Part shown: positions 1-8,913 of the stretch, piece by piece
Numbering within the stretch: position 1 is the first letter of the stretch
How the letters are laid out: each line of letters starts with the position of its first letter
Assembly (NCBI GenBank): GCA_040261275.1
Contig: JBDQOI010000005.1
Span: forward strand, 1-64,000
Reading direction: 5' to 3'
DNA from: UBA8752 sp040261275
Lineage (GTDB): Bacteria > Bacteroidota > Bacteroidia > Flavobacteriales_D > Sanyastnellaceae
Length of the DNA: 64,000 nucleotides
Notes under the pieces: generated by a model
Databases searched by the model: none
What the model was told of the DNA's origin: nothing
Seen by the model: the letters and a program-made list of their open reading frames with translations, nothing else
Made by a program: the position numbers and the translations under genes

Positions 1-732
1 CCCCCACCCCCTCCGACGACGGCCAGCCAGGTCGCTTTGTTGCCAGCCCACTCCCATGATCATGCCCCTCTGTGGCGTTCGAATGAATCCGAGGCCCCGA
101 CCCAATCTGTGGGTGCCTTCCATGCCGCCCAAATCGTCAAAGGGGCCGCTCGTCCACATGACCAATCCTTGTCCATAACGGGCCGATAGAGTCCCGCCCC
201 AAAGCGCACTTCGCTGGCCCGCGCACCGAAAATGCACCGATTGCAATCGCACTCCCTCGCGGTTGTTCAGCACCCGGATTCCGACGGTGTTGCCTTTCGG
301 GTTCGCATGCGTCCACTGCACCCGCACGTTCGACGCAGCATTCCCTGAAGAAAGTGCGCTGCCGTCCCATCTCCACCGAAAATCACTTGACTTCATGGGA
401 ACGGGTTTTCGCAGCGAAGCCTCGAAAACGGCCCGCCATTCGGGTATGGTCCGAAGACAGGAGACGATCCCGCTGCGGCGCTCCGACCCGAACAGACCTG
501 CCACCCCCTGCTGCGTCCAACGGAAAGTCGCCCGGGAAAAGAGCGCCGTTTCGAGGATTTCGCATTCCTCAGGTCGCAAGCAGCCCGCTTCCCATGCGAG
601 GGCCACCAATGGCGATTCCCACCGGTCGGGCACCTGTGCAACACGGGCGGCTTGGGATCCATTCAAGCCCCAGATCAACACCCCTCCCATCCAGCCCATC
701 CTTGGCACCATTGAAAAAGTCACCCTCAACAT
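1..732 (-). CDS. Probable outer-membrane beta-barrel protein, cut by the left edge
   Basis: The minus strand stays open from an ATG at 732 to base 1 (244 codons, no stop), so this is the N-terminal part of a longer gene. The ATG overlaps the stop of the upstream gene (TGATG), which suggests translational coupling. Residues 1-30 are hydrophobic with a possible signal segment. The later part has the alternating short-strand look of an outer-membrane barrel, including a YGQGLVMW motif near residue 190. That motif resembles the barrel half of the Bacteroidota helix-hairpin-helix outer-membrane protein family, but I see no clear helix-hairpin-helix repeat here. The family call is tentative; that this is a real gene is well supported by the long open frame and the overlap. 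Confidence 0.6.
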   Translation of the reverse strand, partial: MLRVTFSMVPRMGWMGGVLIWGLNGSQAARVAQVPDRWESPLVALAWEAGCLRPEECEILETALFSRATFRWTQQGVAGLFGSERRSGIVSCLRTIPEWRAVFEASLRKPVPMKSSDFRWRWDGSALSSGNAASNVRVQWTHANPKGNTVGIRVLNNREGVRLQSVHFRCAGQRSALWGGTLSARYGQGLVMWTSGPFDDLGGMEGTHRLGRGLGFIRTPQRGMIMGVGWQQSDLAGRRRRGWG

Positions 733-1370
733 CAGTACAGCCCCTCCCATCGGGCGTGCAGGTCGCGCGATGTGCACTGCATCACCGGGCCTGCATCTAT
801 CCCCGCCCAAGGAATGTTGCCCCTTGAGATTCCCAGCACGCCGTGCCAATGCACCCGACCCTTGCCCATTTGATGTGACAACCACATTCCACGGGATCCC
901 CCACCGATTTCCCAACCGTTCGACCTCACGGAACAACGAATGGAAGGCAGTGCGCCAGGGTTCCAATCCAATCGGGCCGCTCCTGCGCTTACCCGGCCGC
1001 CTCCGCCTTTCCAGGCACACCACCACAGCGGACGAAAAGGCTGGGCATGAGGCTGAACCATGGGGATGCGGATGCCCGCTACCCACGGCCCTTCACCCGC
1101 CGTAAGGACGAGGGTTCCCGTTCGCCCCCTGTCCCAACCAAGACCCAAGGATGCCCACCTTTCCTCCTCTCTTCGGAGGGAGACGCCAAGGTCCGCTGAA
1201 GCCAGTCCTTCTCCATTCAATGTGAACTGTGTACGCCATGGACTGAAACTGCCTCCGCTCCCGGGGACTTCCGCAGCGACGGCCATGGACCAGACCCCTG
1301 GAGCAGAGGTTCTCACGGAAACCCCCGCAGATTGAGCGCACAGGGAAAGTGCACTTTGCAAAAGGAACAT
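732..1370 (-). CDS. Hypothetical exported protein, probable beta-rich envelope protein
   Basis: This 212-residue frame starts at an ATG that gives a short hydrophobic leader ending in LCAQS, which fits signal peptidase cleavage just before a glutamine. An upstream in-frame ATG at 1454 would add 28 residues and a longer leader, so the start is uncertain. The mature part is rich in Gly, Trp, Ser and Arg with alternating hydrophobic residues, as in beta-barrel or beta-sandwich envelope proteins. I recognise no enzyme motif. Its stop overlaps the start of the next gene, so the two are probably made together. It might be a partner or a split part of that downstream barrel protein. Confidence 0.5.
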   Translation of the reverse strand: MFLLQSALSLCAQSAGVSVRTSAPGVWSMAVAAEVPGSGGSFSPWRTQFTLNGEGLASADLGVSLRREEERWASLGLGWDRGRTGTLVLTAGEGPWVAGIRIPMVQPHAQPFRPLWWCAWKGGGGRVSAGAARLDWNPGALPSIRCSVRSNGWEIGGGSRGMWLSHQMGKGRVHWHGVLGISRGNIPWAGIDAGPVMQCTSRDLHARWEGLY

Positions 1371-1497
1371 CGGAAAGACCCGGGTGAAACAGAGGGATAC
1401 CGCATCGAACACCCCGCGAAGGTGAAAGTCGCGAATCCCCGTCCGACCGCCCATTCACGGACGTAAACCCGTGCTTCGTCGACGTCATTGTAGAAGC

Positions 1498-1505
1498 TAT
1501 CTTCG
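1498..1505 (+). promoter_or_regulatory. Putative -7 element (TATCTTCG) for tRNA-Leu and tig
   Basis: TATCTTCG lies 8 bases before tRNA-Leu and fits the Bacteroidota -7 pattern TAnnTTTG with one change (C for T). No clear TTG -33 element is visible at the usual distance. Confidence 0.4.
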
Positions 1506-1513
1506 CTCCCCCT

Positions 1514-1595
1514 GCGGGCGTGGTGGAATTGGTAGACACGCCAGATTTAGGATCTGGTGCCGCAAGGCGTGGGGGTTCGAGTCCCTTCGCCCGCA
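1514..1595 (+). tRNA. tRNA-Leu (anticodon TAG)
   Basis: An 82-base class II tRNA. The acceptor stem GCGGGCG pairs with CGCCCGC at the 3' end, discriminator base A. The anticodon loop TTTAGGA carries TAG (reads CUA codons). The long variable arm and the T-loop GGTTCGAGTCC are present. CCA is not encoded. It sits 31 bases upstream of tig. Confidence 0.95.
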
Positions 1596-1626
1596 CATTT
1601 TTAGAGACCGTCAGGTTATCAGAGAC

Positions 1627-2982
1627 ATGGAAATCACCCAACAGAACACGGACGCGCTGAATGGCGTTTTGACCGTGACCGTGCACCCCGAAGACTACCA
1701 GGAAAAAGTCGACGGCATTTTGGAGGAGTACCGCAAGCAGGTGAAAATGCCCGGCTTCCGCTCCGGCAAGGTGCCCATCCAGTTGGTGCGCAAGCAGTAT
1801 GGAAAGGCCGTATTGGCAGACGAGTTGAACAAGTTGCTCGGCGAGCGGCTCGACGGATACATCCGCGAGCAGAAGCTGCGCTTGCTCGGCCAGCCCATTC
1901 CGACCATCGAGAACGACAGCGATGGCAACTGGGACAAGCCCGAGGTCTTCACATTCCGTTACGACATCGGTTTGAGCCCGAAGGTGGATATCAAATTCGG
2001 GTGGTTCACCAAGTTCGTCAATCACAAAGTGCGCATCGACCGCGCCCTCATCGATGACCAGATCAGGGACCTGCGCCGCCGCTATGGCAAGATGTCCGAG
2101 TGTGAAACCGCTGGAGAGGAAGACCTCGTGGTCGGAGAATTCGTGGAGCTCGAGGCAGATGGAGTGGAGGTGAAGCCCGGCGGTGTCATGAACGAGGGAA
2201 CCCTCACCGTTTCCGAAATCAAGGACAAGGCGACCAAAGCGCGGCTCATTGGTGTAGCCAAAGGGGCCGAAATGGTCCTCGACGCGGGCAAAGTGTCCAA
2301 GGATGCCGACGACCTCGCCCGCATGCTGGGCATCGAACGCACTGGTGCCGAGTCGTTCAAGAGCCCGTTGCGGTTTACCGTCAAGGAGATCCGCCACATC
2401 GAGCCGGCGGAGCTCGGAGAGGAGCTGTACGACAAACTGTTCGGCGAGGATGTAGTGACCGATGAGGAGGGGTTCCGGACCAAGGTCAAGGAGGACCTCG
2501 AGCGCATCTTCGAGCGCGATGGGGACCGCGTCTTTCGCCGGAAGTTCGTCGAGGAGGTGGTAGACAAGCTCAACCCTCCGCTCCCTGAAGACTTCCTCAA
2601 GCGTTGGATTCAAGTGGCCAATGAAAAGCCCATTACTGCAGAGGAAATCGAGAACGAATTCTCCGAGTACGCCAAGGGCATCAAGTGGCAAATCATCCAG
2701 AACCACATCATCGATGAGCACAACATCGAAGTGGACGGCGAGGAGATCAAAGCCGAGGCGGGCAACGCCATCAAGGCACAGTATGCCCAATACGGCATTC
2801 CCCTGGATGCCGAGCAGCTCAACCCCATGGTGGCGCAGATGATGACCGAACAGAAGGAGGTGCGTCGGGTGGCGGAATCCATCTACGAGCGCAAGGCCAT
2901 CGATAAACTCCGCGAACTCGCCAAGATCAAGGAGAAGGAGGTTTCCCACGAAGAGTGGATGGAAATCGTCCGTTCCCTCTGA
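1627..2982 (+). CDS. tig: Trigger factor, ribosome-associated chaperone
   Basis: A 451-residue ATP-independent chaperone that binds nascent chains at the ribosome exit tunnel. The N-terminal ribosome-docking signature GFRSGKVP is at residues 43-50, as in E. coli. A middle FKBP-like domain lies at about 150-240, with a long helical C-terminal domain after it. The start is an ATG after the tRNA; the frame is open further upstream through the tRNA, but that part is not coding. It is followed by clpP and clpX, the order common in bacteria and in this phylum, linking folding and proteolysis of new proteins. The FKBP-like loop is divergent, as in many Bacteroidota homologues, so isomerase activity is not assured. 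Confidence 0.95.
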   Translation: MEITQQNTDALNGVLTVTVHPEDYQEKVDGILEEYRKQVKMPGFRSGKVPIQLVRKQYGKAVLADELNKLLGERLDGYIREQKLRLLGQPIPTIENDSDGNWDKPEVFTFRYDIGLSPKVDIKFGWFTKFVNHKVRIDRALIDDQIRDLRRRYGKMSECETAGEEDLVVGEFVELEADGVEVKPGGVMNEGTLTVSEIKDKATKARLIGVAKGAEMVLDAGKVSKDADDLARMLGIERTGAESFKSPLRFTVKEIRHIEPAELGEELYDKLFGEDVVTDEEGFRTKVKEDLERIFERDGDRVFRRKFVEEVVDKLNPPLPEDFLKRWIQVANEKPITAEEIENEFSEYAKGIKWQIIQNHIIDEHNIEVDGEEIKAEAGNAIKAQYAQYGIPLDAEQLNPMVAQMMTEQKEVRRVAESIYERKAIDKLRELAKIKEKEVSHEEWMEIVRSL

Positions 2983-3013
2983 AGATTTACGTGGCCCTGT
3001 AAAAGTCCGGGGC

Positions 3014-3021
3014 TAACTTTC
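3014..3021 (+). promoter_or_regulatory. Putative -7 element (TAACTTTC) for clpP-clpX
   Basis: TAACTTTC stands 8 bases before the clpP start in the 46-base tig-clpP gap. It fits TAnnTTTG except for the last base. The spacing leaves almost no leader, so it is a weak call. Confidence 0.25.
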
Positions 3022-3028
3022 AGCACTC

Positions 3029-3715
3029 ATGATGACCACGCGAAAGGAATTCCTGAAGTACGCCGTCAAGGACCGCGGCTTCACCAGCCACCACGTTGAG
3101 GACTACATCTCCGCTGTGCACGGACCCGAGAACATGACCCGGACCGTCATCGAGGAGCGCCAGATGCCCTTCCGCGAGGTGGACGTCTTCTCCCGACTGA
3201 TGGCAGACCGCATCATCTTCCTCGGAACCGGGGTGGACGACTATATCGCCAACATCATCCAGGCGCAAATGCTGTTCCTGGAGTCAACGGATCCTACCAA
3301 GGACATCCAGATCTACATCAACTCGCCGGGAGGCAGTGTCTACGCCGGTCTCGGCATCTACGACACCATGCAGTACATCCGCCCCGATGTGGCCACCATC
3401 TGCACGGGAATGGCTGCCTCCATGGGCGCCGTGTTGCTCTGTGCCGGTGCTGCCGGCAAGCGGACGGGCCTCAAGCACAGCCGCACCATGATCCACCAGC
3501 CCTTGGGCGGTGCACGTGGTCAGGCCAGCGACATTGAAATCACCGCCCGCGAGATTGGAAAGCTCAAGGAAGAGCTCTACAAAATCATCGCACACCACAG
3601 CGGTCAGGATTACAAGAAAGTCTGGGAAGACAGTGACCGCGACTACTGGATGATCGCCGACGAAGCCAAGGAATACGGAATGATCGACGAGGTCCTCGAA
3701 CGAAAGGCCGACTGA
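3029..3715 (+). CDS. clpP: ATP-dependent Clp protease proteolytic subunit
   Basis: A 228-residue serine protease that forms the tetradecameric chamber of ClpXP. The catalytic triad is visible: Ser131 in GMAASMGA, His156 in MIHQP, and Asp205 in DRDYW, with the same spacing as E. coli ClpP. The N-terminal extension of about 30 residues before the conserved core is longer than in E. coli. Two ATG codons in tandem (3029 and 3032) could both start it. clpX follows after 7 bases, so the two form one unit. Confidence 0.96.
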   Translation: MMTTRKEFLKYAVKDRGFTSHHVEDYISAVHGPENMTRTVIEERQMPFREVDVFSRLMADRIIFLGTGVDDYIANIIQAQMLFLESTDPTKDIQIYINSPGGSVYAGLGIYDTMQYIRPDVATICTGMAASMGAVLLCAGAAGKRTGLKHSRTMIHQPLGGARGQASDIEITAREIGKLKEELYKIIAHHSGQDYKKVWEDSDRDYWMIADEAKEYGMIDEVLERKAD

Positions 3716-3722
3716 ATAAGAG

Positions 3723-4949
3723 ATGGCGGATCGCGAAATCAACTGCTCCTTCTGTGGGCGCAAGAAGTCGGAAGTCGACATCCTCATTGCGGGGGTAACG
3801 GGCCACATCTGCGATCATTGCATCGAGCAGGCGGACGCCATCGTCAAAGAGGAGCGCCACTCCGATGGCGACGGCGGTTTCGATCCGGGTCTGCAACTGG
3901 AGCGGCCCGCCGACATCAAGCGCTTTCTCGATGAATACGTCATCGGTCAGGAAAACGCGAAGCGTACGCTGAGCGTCGCGGTCTACAATCACTACAAGCG
4001 ACTTGCCCACCCTGCGGAAGGAGACGAAGTTGAGATTGAGAAGTCCAACATTGTGCTGGTGGGGGAAACCGGAACCGGAAAGACGCTTTTGGCACGGAGC
4101 ATTGCGCGTCTGCTGAAGGTGCCCTTCTGCATCGCCGATGCGACCATCCTGACTGAAGCCGGCTACGTAGGAGAAGATGTGGAAAGTGTCCTTTCTCGTC
4201 TGCTGCAATCCGCTGACTACGACGTAGCCAAAGCGCAACGCGGCATCGTCTTCATCGACGAGATCGACAAGATTGCCCGCAAGAGCGACAACCCTTCCAT
4301 CACACGTGACGTGAGCGGAGAGGGAGTGCAACAGGCGTTGCTCAAGCTGCTCGAAGGTGCAGAAGTGAACGTGCCCCCCCAAGGCGGACGCAAGCACCCC
4401 GAGCAAAAGCTGATCTCCATCAATACCCAGAACATTCTCTTCATCTGTGGGGGAGCGTTCAGCGGAATCGAACAACACATAGAGCGGCGCATTGCCACCT
4501 CGAGCATCGGATTCACCACGGGCGCGGATGACCGCCCGGAAACTTTGCTTTCCGCCATCGCACCGGCCGATCTCCGGAGCTTTGGCCTCATTCCAGAGCT
4601 CATCGGGCGATTCCCCGTACTCACCCACCTCGACCCGCTGGATCCCGATGCACTGCGCCGCATCCTCACCGAGCCCAAGAATGCACTGATCAAGCAATAC
4701 CAGCGCCTGTTCGAATTGGATGGGATTGGGCTGCAATTCGACGCCGACGCCCTCAATTTCATCGTGGAAAAGGCGGTGGAATTCAAGTTGGGCGCCCGCG
4801 GATTGCGCAGCATTTGTGAAGCGGTGCTGAGCGAAGCCATGTTCGAACTTCCCGGAAAGGAAGGGGTCAAGGAGTTCCGTGTGACCGGCGATTATGCCCG
4901 CCAACAATTCGACGACAGCGATGAGGGGCGGCTGAAGGTCGCCTCCTGA
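3723..4949 (+). CDS. clpX: ClpX, AAA+ unfoldase of ClpXP
   Basis: A 408-residue hexameric unfoldase that recognises substrates and feeds ClpP. The N-terminal zinc-binding domain has Cys8, Cys11, Cys30 and Cys33. Walker A GETGTGKT is at 114-121, the pore loop GYVGED at 147-152, and Walker B FIDE at 177-180. Length is normal for the family. It lies 7 bases after clpP and 7 bases before mutS, so mutS is probably cotranscribed. Confidence 0.96.
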   Translation: MADREINCSFCGRKKSEVDILIAGVTGHICDHCIEQADAIVKEERHSDGDGGFDPGLQLERPADIKRFLDEYVIGQENAKRTLSVAVYNHYKRLAHPAEGDEVEIEKSNIVLVGETGTGKTLLARSIARLLKVPFCIADATILTEAGYVGEDVESVLSRLLQSADYDVAKAQRGIVFIDEIDKIARKSDNPSITRDVSGEGVQQALLKLLEGAEVNVPPQGGRKHPEQKLISINTQNILFICGGAFSGIEQHIERRIATSSIGFTTGADDRPETLLSAIAPADLRSFGLIPELIGRFPVLTHLDPLDPDALRRILTEPKNALIKQYQRLFELDGIGLQFDADALNFIVEKAVEFKLGARGLRSICEAVLSEAMFELPGKEGVKEFRVTGDYARQQFDDSDEGRLKVAS

Positions 4950-4956
4950 ACGCGCC

Positions 4957-7629
4957 ATGGCCAAGGCCGCGGCAACATCAACCAGAAAAAAAGGCGCCAA
5001 GGAAACGCCCCTTATGGCGCAGTACAACCGCGTCAAATCCCAGCACCCCGATGCGCTGTTGCTGTTCCGGGTAGGCGACTTCTACGAGACGTTCGGGCAG
5101 GATGCAGTGACGGCCGCTAAGGTGCTGAACATCGTCTTGACCGCTCGGAAAAACGGCGCTGCCTCCGAGGTGGAACTGGCGGGGTTTCCTCACCATGCGC
5201 TCGAGAACTACCTGCCCAAGCTGGTGCGGGCCGGCCACCGCGTAGCGGTATGTGACCAACTGGAAGACCCCAAGACCGCCAAGACCATCGTCAAGCGCGG
5301 GGTCACGGAGATGGTCACCCCGGGAGTCGCCTTGAACGATGAGGTGCTGGAGGCGCGCGAGAACAACTGGTTGGCAGCCGTCCATGTGGTTCTCGAGGGA
5401 AGCGGTCAAAACAAGCGGGAACGCGCCGGTGTAGCCTTCCTCGACGTCTCCACGGGAGAGTTTCTGGCCGGGGAAGGCACTCCCGAGGAAATCGCGCCGC
5501 TGCTCCGGACCTTCCGCCCCAAAGAAACCTTGCACCTGAGGCACGGTGAGCCTGAATCCCTGAGTTTGTCGGGGTATCGCTTTCCATTGGACGATTGGGT
5601 TTGGCAAGGCGATTTCGCGCGAGAAACCCTGGAAGGTCATTTCGGCACGCAGGGATTGAAGGGATTCGGTCTGGAAGGACAGCCCCTGGCCGTCATTGCT
5701 GCGGGTGCAGCCCTGCACTACGTGGGTACAACCAAGCACGACCGCTTGGGTCACATCGCCTCGCTGGGTCGTGTGGAATGGGGGCGCAACGTGGCCATGG
5801 ACGGGTTCACCATCCGCAACCTCGAACTGCTCGCGCCCACCCACCCTGAGGGCACGGCACTCGTGGACATCCTGGACCGCTCGGCCACGCCCATGGGGGC
5901 GCGGATGCTGCGCCGCTGGATCGCGCAGCCGTTGTGTGAAGAGGAGGACATAGCAAAGCGGCATGAGGCCGTGGCCGCCTTCCTCGCCCAACCGGAGATG
6001 CGGGCCGACCTCATCGCCGAGCTGGGGCGGATTGGCGATTTGGAAAGGCTGCTCGCCAAGACAGCCGCCGTTCGCATTTCTCCCGCAGAACTCGACAGGC
6101 TGCGCCGCGCCTTGACGGCGGTCGAAGCGCTCCGGCTGATGGTGGACAGCTCGGACGACCCGGTGATTGGGCGCTGGGCCGGCCGTCTGGACCCGGCGGA
6201 TGCCGCATTGGAGCGCCTGCGCAATGAGCTCACGGAAGACCCTCCCGGCGTCCTTGGCAAAGGCGCCACCATCGCATCGGGTGTCGTGGACGAGCTCGAC
6301 GAGCTGCGCGACCTGCGCAACAACGGGAAGTCCAAGCTCGAGGGCATCCGGCAGCGCGAAATGGAAGCGACCGGCATCGCATCGCTCAAAATCGCATTCA
6401 ACAACGTCTTCGGCTACTACTTGGAAGTCCGCCACGCGCACAAGGACAAAGTACCCGAGGACTGGATCCGCAAGCAGACGCTCACGCAGGCGGAACGCTA
6501 CATCACGCCCGAGCTCAAAGAACTCGAGCAACGCATCCTCAACGCAGAGGAGCGCCTCGACATCGTGGAAAGGGAAGCCTTTACCCGGCTCGTCACCTCG
6601 CTGCACCCCTTCCTGCCCGTGCTGCAAGCCACGGCCCGCGCTGTGGCCGGTTTGGACCTCCTCCTGGGCTTTGCCGAAGTCGCCGAGGACAATGGATACA
6701 CCCGGCCCGTGCTGGTGGAAGGCGCAGCGCTGGAAATCGTTGGGGGACGCCACCCCGTGATTGAGCGCTGTCTGCCCGATGGAGAGTCCTATGTGGCCAA
6801 CGATGTCGCACTGGACCGCGACCACCGGCAAATCCTGATGATCACCGGCCCCAACATGTCGGGTAAGAGTGCCCTGCTTCGCCAGACCGCACTCATCGCC
6901 CTGATGGCCCAGATGGGATCCTATGTTCCCGCCCGGTCGGTGCGCATGGGCGTGGTGGACAAGGTGTTCACCCGCGTCGGCGCTTCGGACAACCTGAGTG
7001 CAGGCGAGTCCACCTTCATGGTGGAGATGAATGAAACCGCCTCCATCCTGCACAACCTCTCAGACCGGTCGTTGGTGTTGCTGGACGAAATCGGCCGGGG
7101 CACCAGCACCTATGACGGCATCAGCATCGCTTGGGCCATCGCTGAGTTCCTGCACGAGCATCCGAAGTGCCGCGCCAAAACCCTTTTTGCCACGCACTAC
7201 CACGAGCTGAACCGCATGGCGGACCGCTTTCCGCGCATCCACAACGCCAATGTCAGCGTAGAACAACGCGACGGCAAGGTGATTTTCCTGCGCAAGCTCA
7301 TCCCGGGCGGCAGTGAGCACAGCTTCGGTATCCACGTCGCCAAATTGGCCGGCATGCCCGGCGCCCTCGTGCGGAGGGCGGAAGAGGTTCTGGAAGGATT
7401 GGAATCCCAGGGGGCTGGAAGAGGACAAGGCAGCAATACAGCCGGCCCTCCCGATGGTTCGAAAGGCATGTCACTCCCGGAAGAAGGGTTGCAGATGAGC
7501 TTCTTCCAACTCGACGACCCCGTCTTGGAAGACATCAAGGAAGACTTGCTCGGGCTGGATATCGACCGGCTCACGCCCGTCGAGGCGCTGCTAAAGCTGC
7601 ACGAAATCCGCAAGCGGGTGGGCGGCTGA
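4957..7629 (+). CDS. mutS: DNA mismatch repair protein MutS
   Basis: An 890-residue mismatch-recognition ATPase. The N-terminal mismatch-binding Phe-x-Glu motif is intact (Phe42-Tyr-Glu44). The clamp and lever domains follow, then the ABC ATPase with Walker A GPNMSGKS at 631-638 and Walker B LLDE at 708-711 followed by IGRGTST. The C-terminal tail is typical of MutS1 and not of the MutS2 type, which has a Smr nuclease domain. It is last in the tig-clpP-clpX-mutS run and convergent with ald. Confidence 0.96.
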   Translation: MAKAAATSTRKKGAKETPLMAQYNRVKSQHPDALLLFRVGDFYETFGQDAVTAAKVLNIVLTARKNGAASEVELAGFPHHALENYLPKLVRAGHRVAVCDQLEDPKTAKTIVKRGVTEMVTPGVALNDEVLEARENNWLAAVHVVLEGSGQNKRERAGVAFLDVSTGEFLAGEGTPEEIAPLLRTFRPKETLHLRHGEPESLSLSGYRFPLDDWVWQGDFARETLEGHFGTQGLKGFGLEGQPLAVIAAGAALHYVGTTKHDRLGHIASLGRVEWGRNVAMDGFTIRNLELLAPTHPEGTALVDILDRSATPMGARMLRRWIAQPLCEEEDIAKRHEAVAAFLAQPEMRADLIAELGRIGDLERLLAKTAAVRISPAELDRLRRALTAVEALRLMVDSSDDPVIGRWAGRLDPADAALERLRNELTEDPPGVLGKGATIASGVVDELDELRDLRNNGKSKLEGIRQREMEATGIASLKIAFNNVFGYYLEVRHAHKDKVPEDWIRKQTLTQAERYITPELKELEQRILNAEERLDIVEREAFTRLVTSLHPFLPVLQATARAVAGLDLLLGFAEVAEDNGYTRPVLVEGAALEIVGGRHPVIERCLPDGESYVANDVALDRDHRQILMITGPNMSGKSALLRQTALIALMAQMGSYVPARSVRMGVVDKVFTRVGASDNLSAGESTFMVEMNETASILHNLSDRSLVLLDEIGRGTSTYDGISIAWAIAEFLHEHPKCRAKTLFATHYHELNRMADRFPRIHNANVSVEQRDGKVIFLRKLIPGGSEHSFGIHVAKLAGMPGALVRRAEEVLEGLESQGAGRGQGSNTAGPPDGSKGMSLPEEGLQMSFFQLDDPVLEDIKEDLLGLDIDRLTPVEALLKLHEIRKRVGG

Positions 7630-7667
7630 ATCCAAGCTGAGGCCCATTGGCTTGACCTCAAAGCGAT

Positions 7668-8888
7668 TCAATCCATGGTGGCCAGTAGGAGGTTGAGGTC
7701 CTTGAAGGGCCAACCAAAAGCTTCGGCGAGGTCTCGGTTGACCACATTACCCCGATAGAGGTAAAGCCCGCTGCGGATCATCGGGTTCATCTCAATGTCC
7801 CGGTCGATTCCTCCGCTTTCGCCTACCTGTTGCAACATGGGTCCGAGCTGGTTGGAAAGGGCCAAGCTCGCTGTGCGGGGCACGCGGCTCGGGATGTTGG
7901 TGACTCCGTAATGCGTGACCCCATGCTCCACGAAAACGGGCTCCTGGTGGTTGGTAAGGCGCGAGGTTTCAAAACATCCCCCGCTGTCGATGCTGACATC
8001 CACGATGACCGATCCGTCCTGCATCTCGCGAACCATGTCTTCCGTAACGATCATCGGGGTGCGGCCTTGATGTGGGCGAACAGCACCGATCACCACATTG
8101 GCCTCACGCAAGGACTCCCTGAGCACTTTCGGATGCAAGGTGCTGGTCCACAGGCGTCCTCCGACCTCGCCACGCAGGCGGCGCAGGCGGTAGGGGTTTG
8201 AATCGAAGACGCGAACGGAGGCACCGAGGCCAATGGCAGCGCGGGTGGCGAACTCTCCCACGGTACCCGATCCGATGATGACCACCTCGGACGGAGCAAC
8301 CCCCGTCATGCCGCCCATCATGGTGCCGTTACCGAATTCCGGATGGGCAAGGTATTCAGCGGCGATGAGGATGCTCGTCGTGCCTGCAATCTCTCCCATG
8401 GCCCGCACCAGTGGATAGATGCCGGTCCGGTCCTGCATGAAATCCCAGGCCACCGCTGTGATCTTCCGGTTCATCATCTTTTCGATGGTCCGTTCGGGAT
8501 GGGTCGCCAACTGCAGCCCACTGAAAATGGTCTGCCGGTCCCGCATATGCTCGAGCTCCTCCTCCTGGGGCGGTGCCACTTTCAAGATGATGTCGTGCTC
8601 ATAGACGGAACGCGCATCCGGTGCGATCCGGGCACCCGCTTCGCTGTAATCGGAATCCGAGAATTGGGCATGCTTTCCCGCACCGGTCTCCACCACGACG
8701 TCGTGGCCATTGGCTACCAGCAGGCCTACCGCATCGGGATCCAACGCCACTCGGCGCTCCTGCAAAACGATTTCCTTAGGTATCCCTATGCGCAAGGATT
8801 GTTCGCCAGCAGGCACTGCGAGCATTTCCTCCTGCGGAGAGAGGGCGGCCTGAAAGGCCAATCGGCGAATGCGTTCCTTGGTTTCCAC
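7668..8888 (-). CDS. ald: Alanine dehydrogenase
   Basis: A 406-residue NAD-dependent enzyme converting L-alanine to pyruvate and ammonia. Residues 32-39 (LRIGIPKE) are the AlaDH/PNT N-terminal signature, and the Rossmann loop GSGTVG is at 206-211. The start is a GTG that gives the N-terminal extension (LSPQEEM) seen in Bacteroidota homologues. It is the last gene of the porX-tsaE-ald group, 25 bases after tsaE. An N-terminal pyridine nucleotide transhydrogenase subunit is less likely because of the length and the C-terminal part. Confidence 0.9.
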   Translation of the reverse strand: METKERIRRLAFQAALSPQEEMLAVPAGEQSLRIGIPKEIVLQERRVALDPDAVGLLVANGHDVVVETGAGKHAQFSDSDYSEAGARIAPDARSVYEHDIILKVAPPQEEELEHMRDRQTIFSGLQLATHPERTIEKMMNRKITAVAWDFMQDRTGIYPLVRAMGEIAGTTSILIAAEYLAHPEFGNGTMMGGMTGVAPSEVVIIGSGTVGEFATRAAIGLGASVRVFDSNPYRLRRLRGEVGGRLWTSTLHPKVLRESLREANVVIGAVRPHQGRTPMIVTEDMVREMQDGSVIVDVSIDSGGCFETSRLTNHQEPVFVEHGVTHYGVTNIPSRVPRTASLALSNQLGPMLQQVGESGGIDRDIEMNPMIRSGLYLYRGNVVNRDLAEAFGWPFKDLNLLLATMD

Positions 8889-8913
8889 GGATGTTGATGA
8901 CGGCAGGGGGAAT

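Noticed and set aside
263..1105. Long plus-strand open frame of 280 codons at the left end
   Set aside because: It runs antisense to the two coupled minus-strand genes, has low-complexity Pro/Arg/His-rich composition typical of a shadow frame, and no recognisable domain.
1093..2949. A 618-codon minus-strand frame opposite tig and across tRNA-Leu
   Set aside because: It spans a tRNA and antisense trigger factor sequence; shadow frame.
4978..7053. A 691-codon minus-strand frame opposite mutS
   Set aside because: MutS fills the plus strand with all motifs; the antisense product is rich in His, Gln, Leu and Val as expected for a complement shadow in GC-rich coding DNA.
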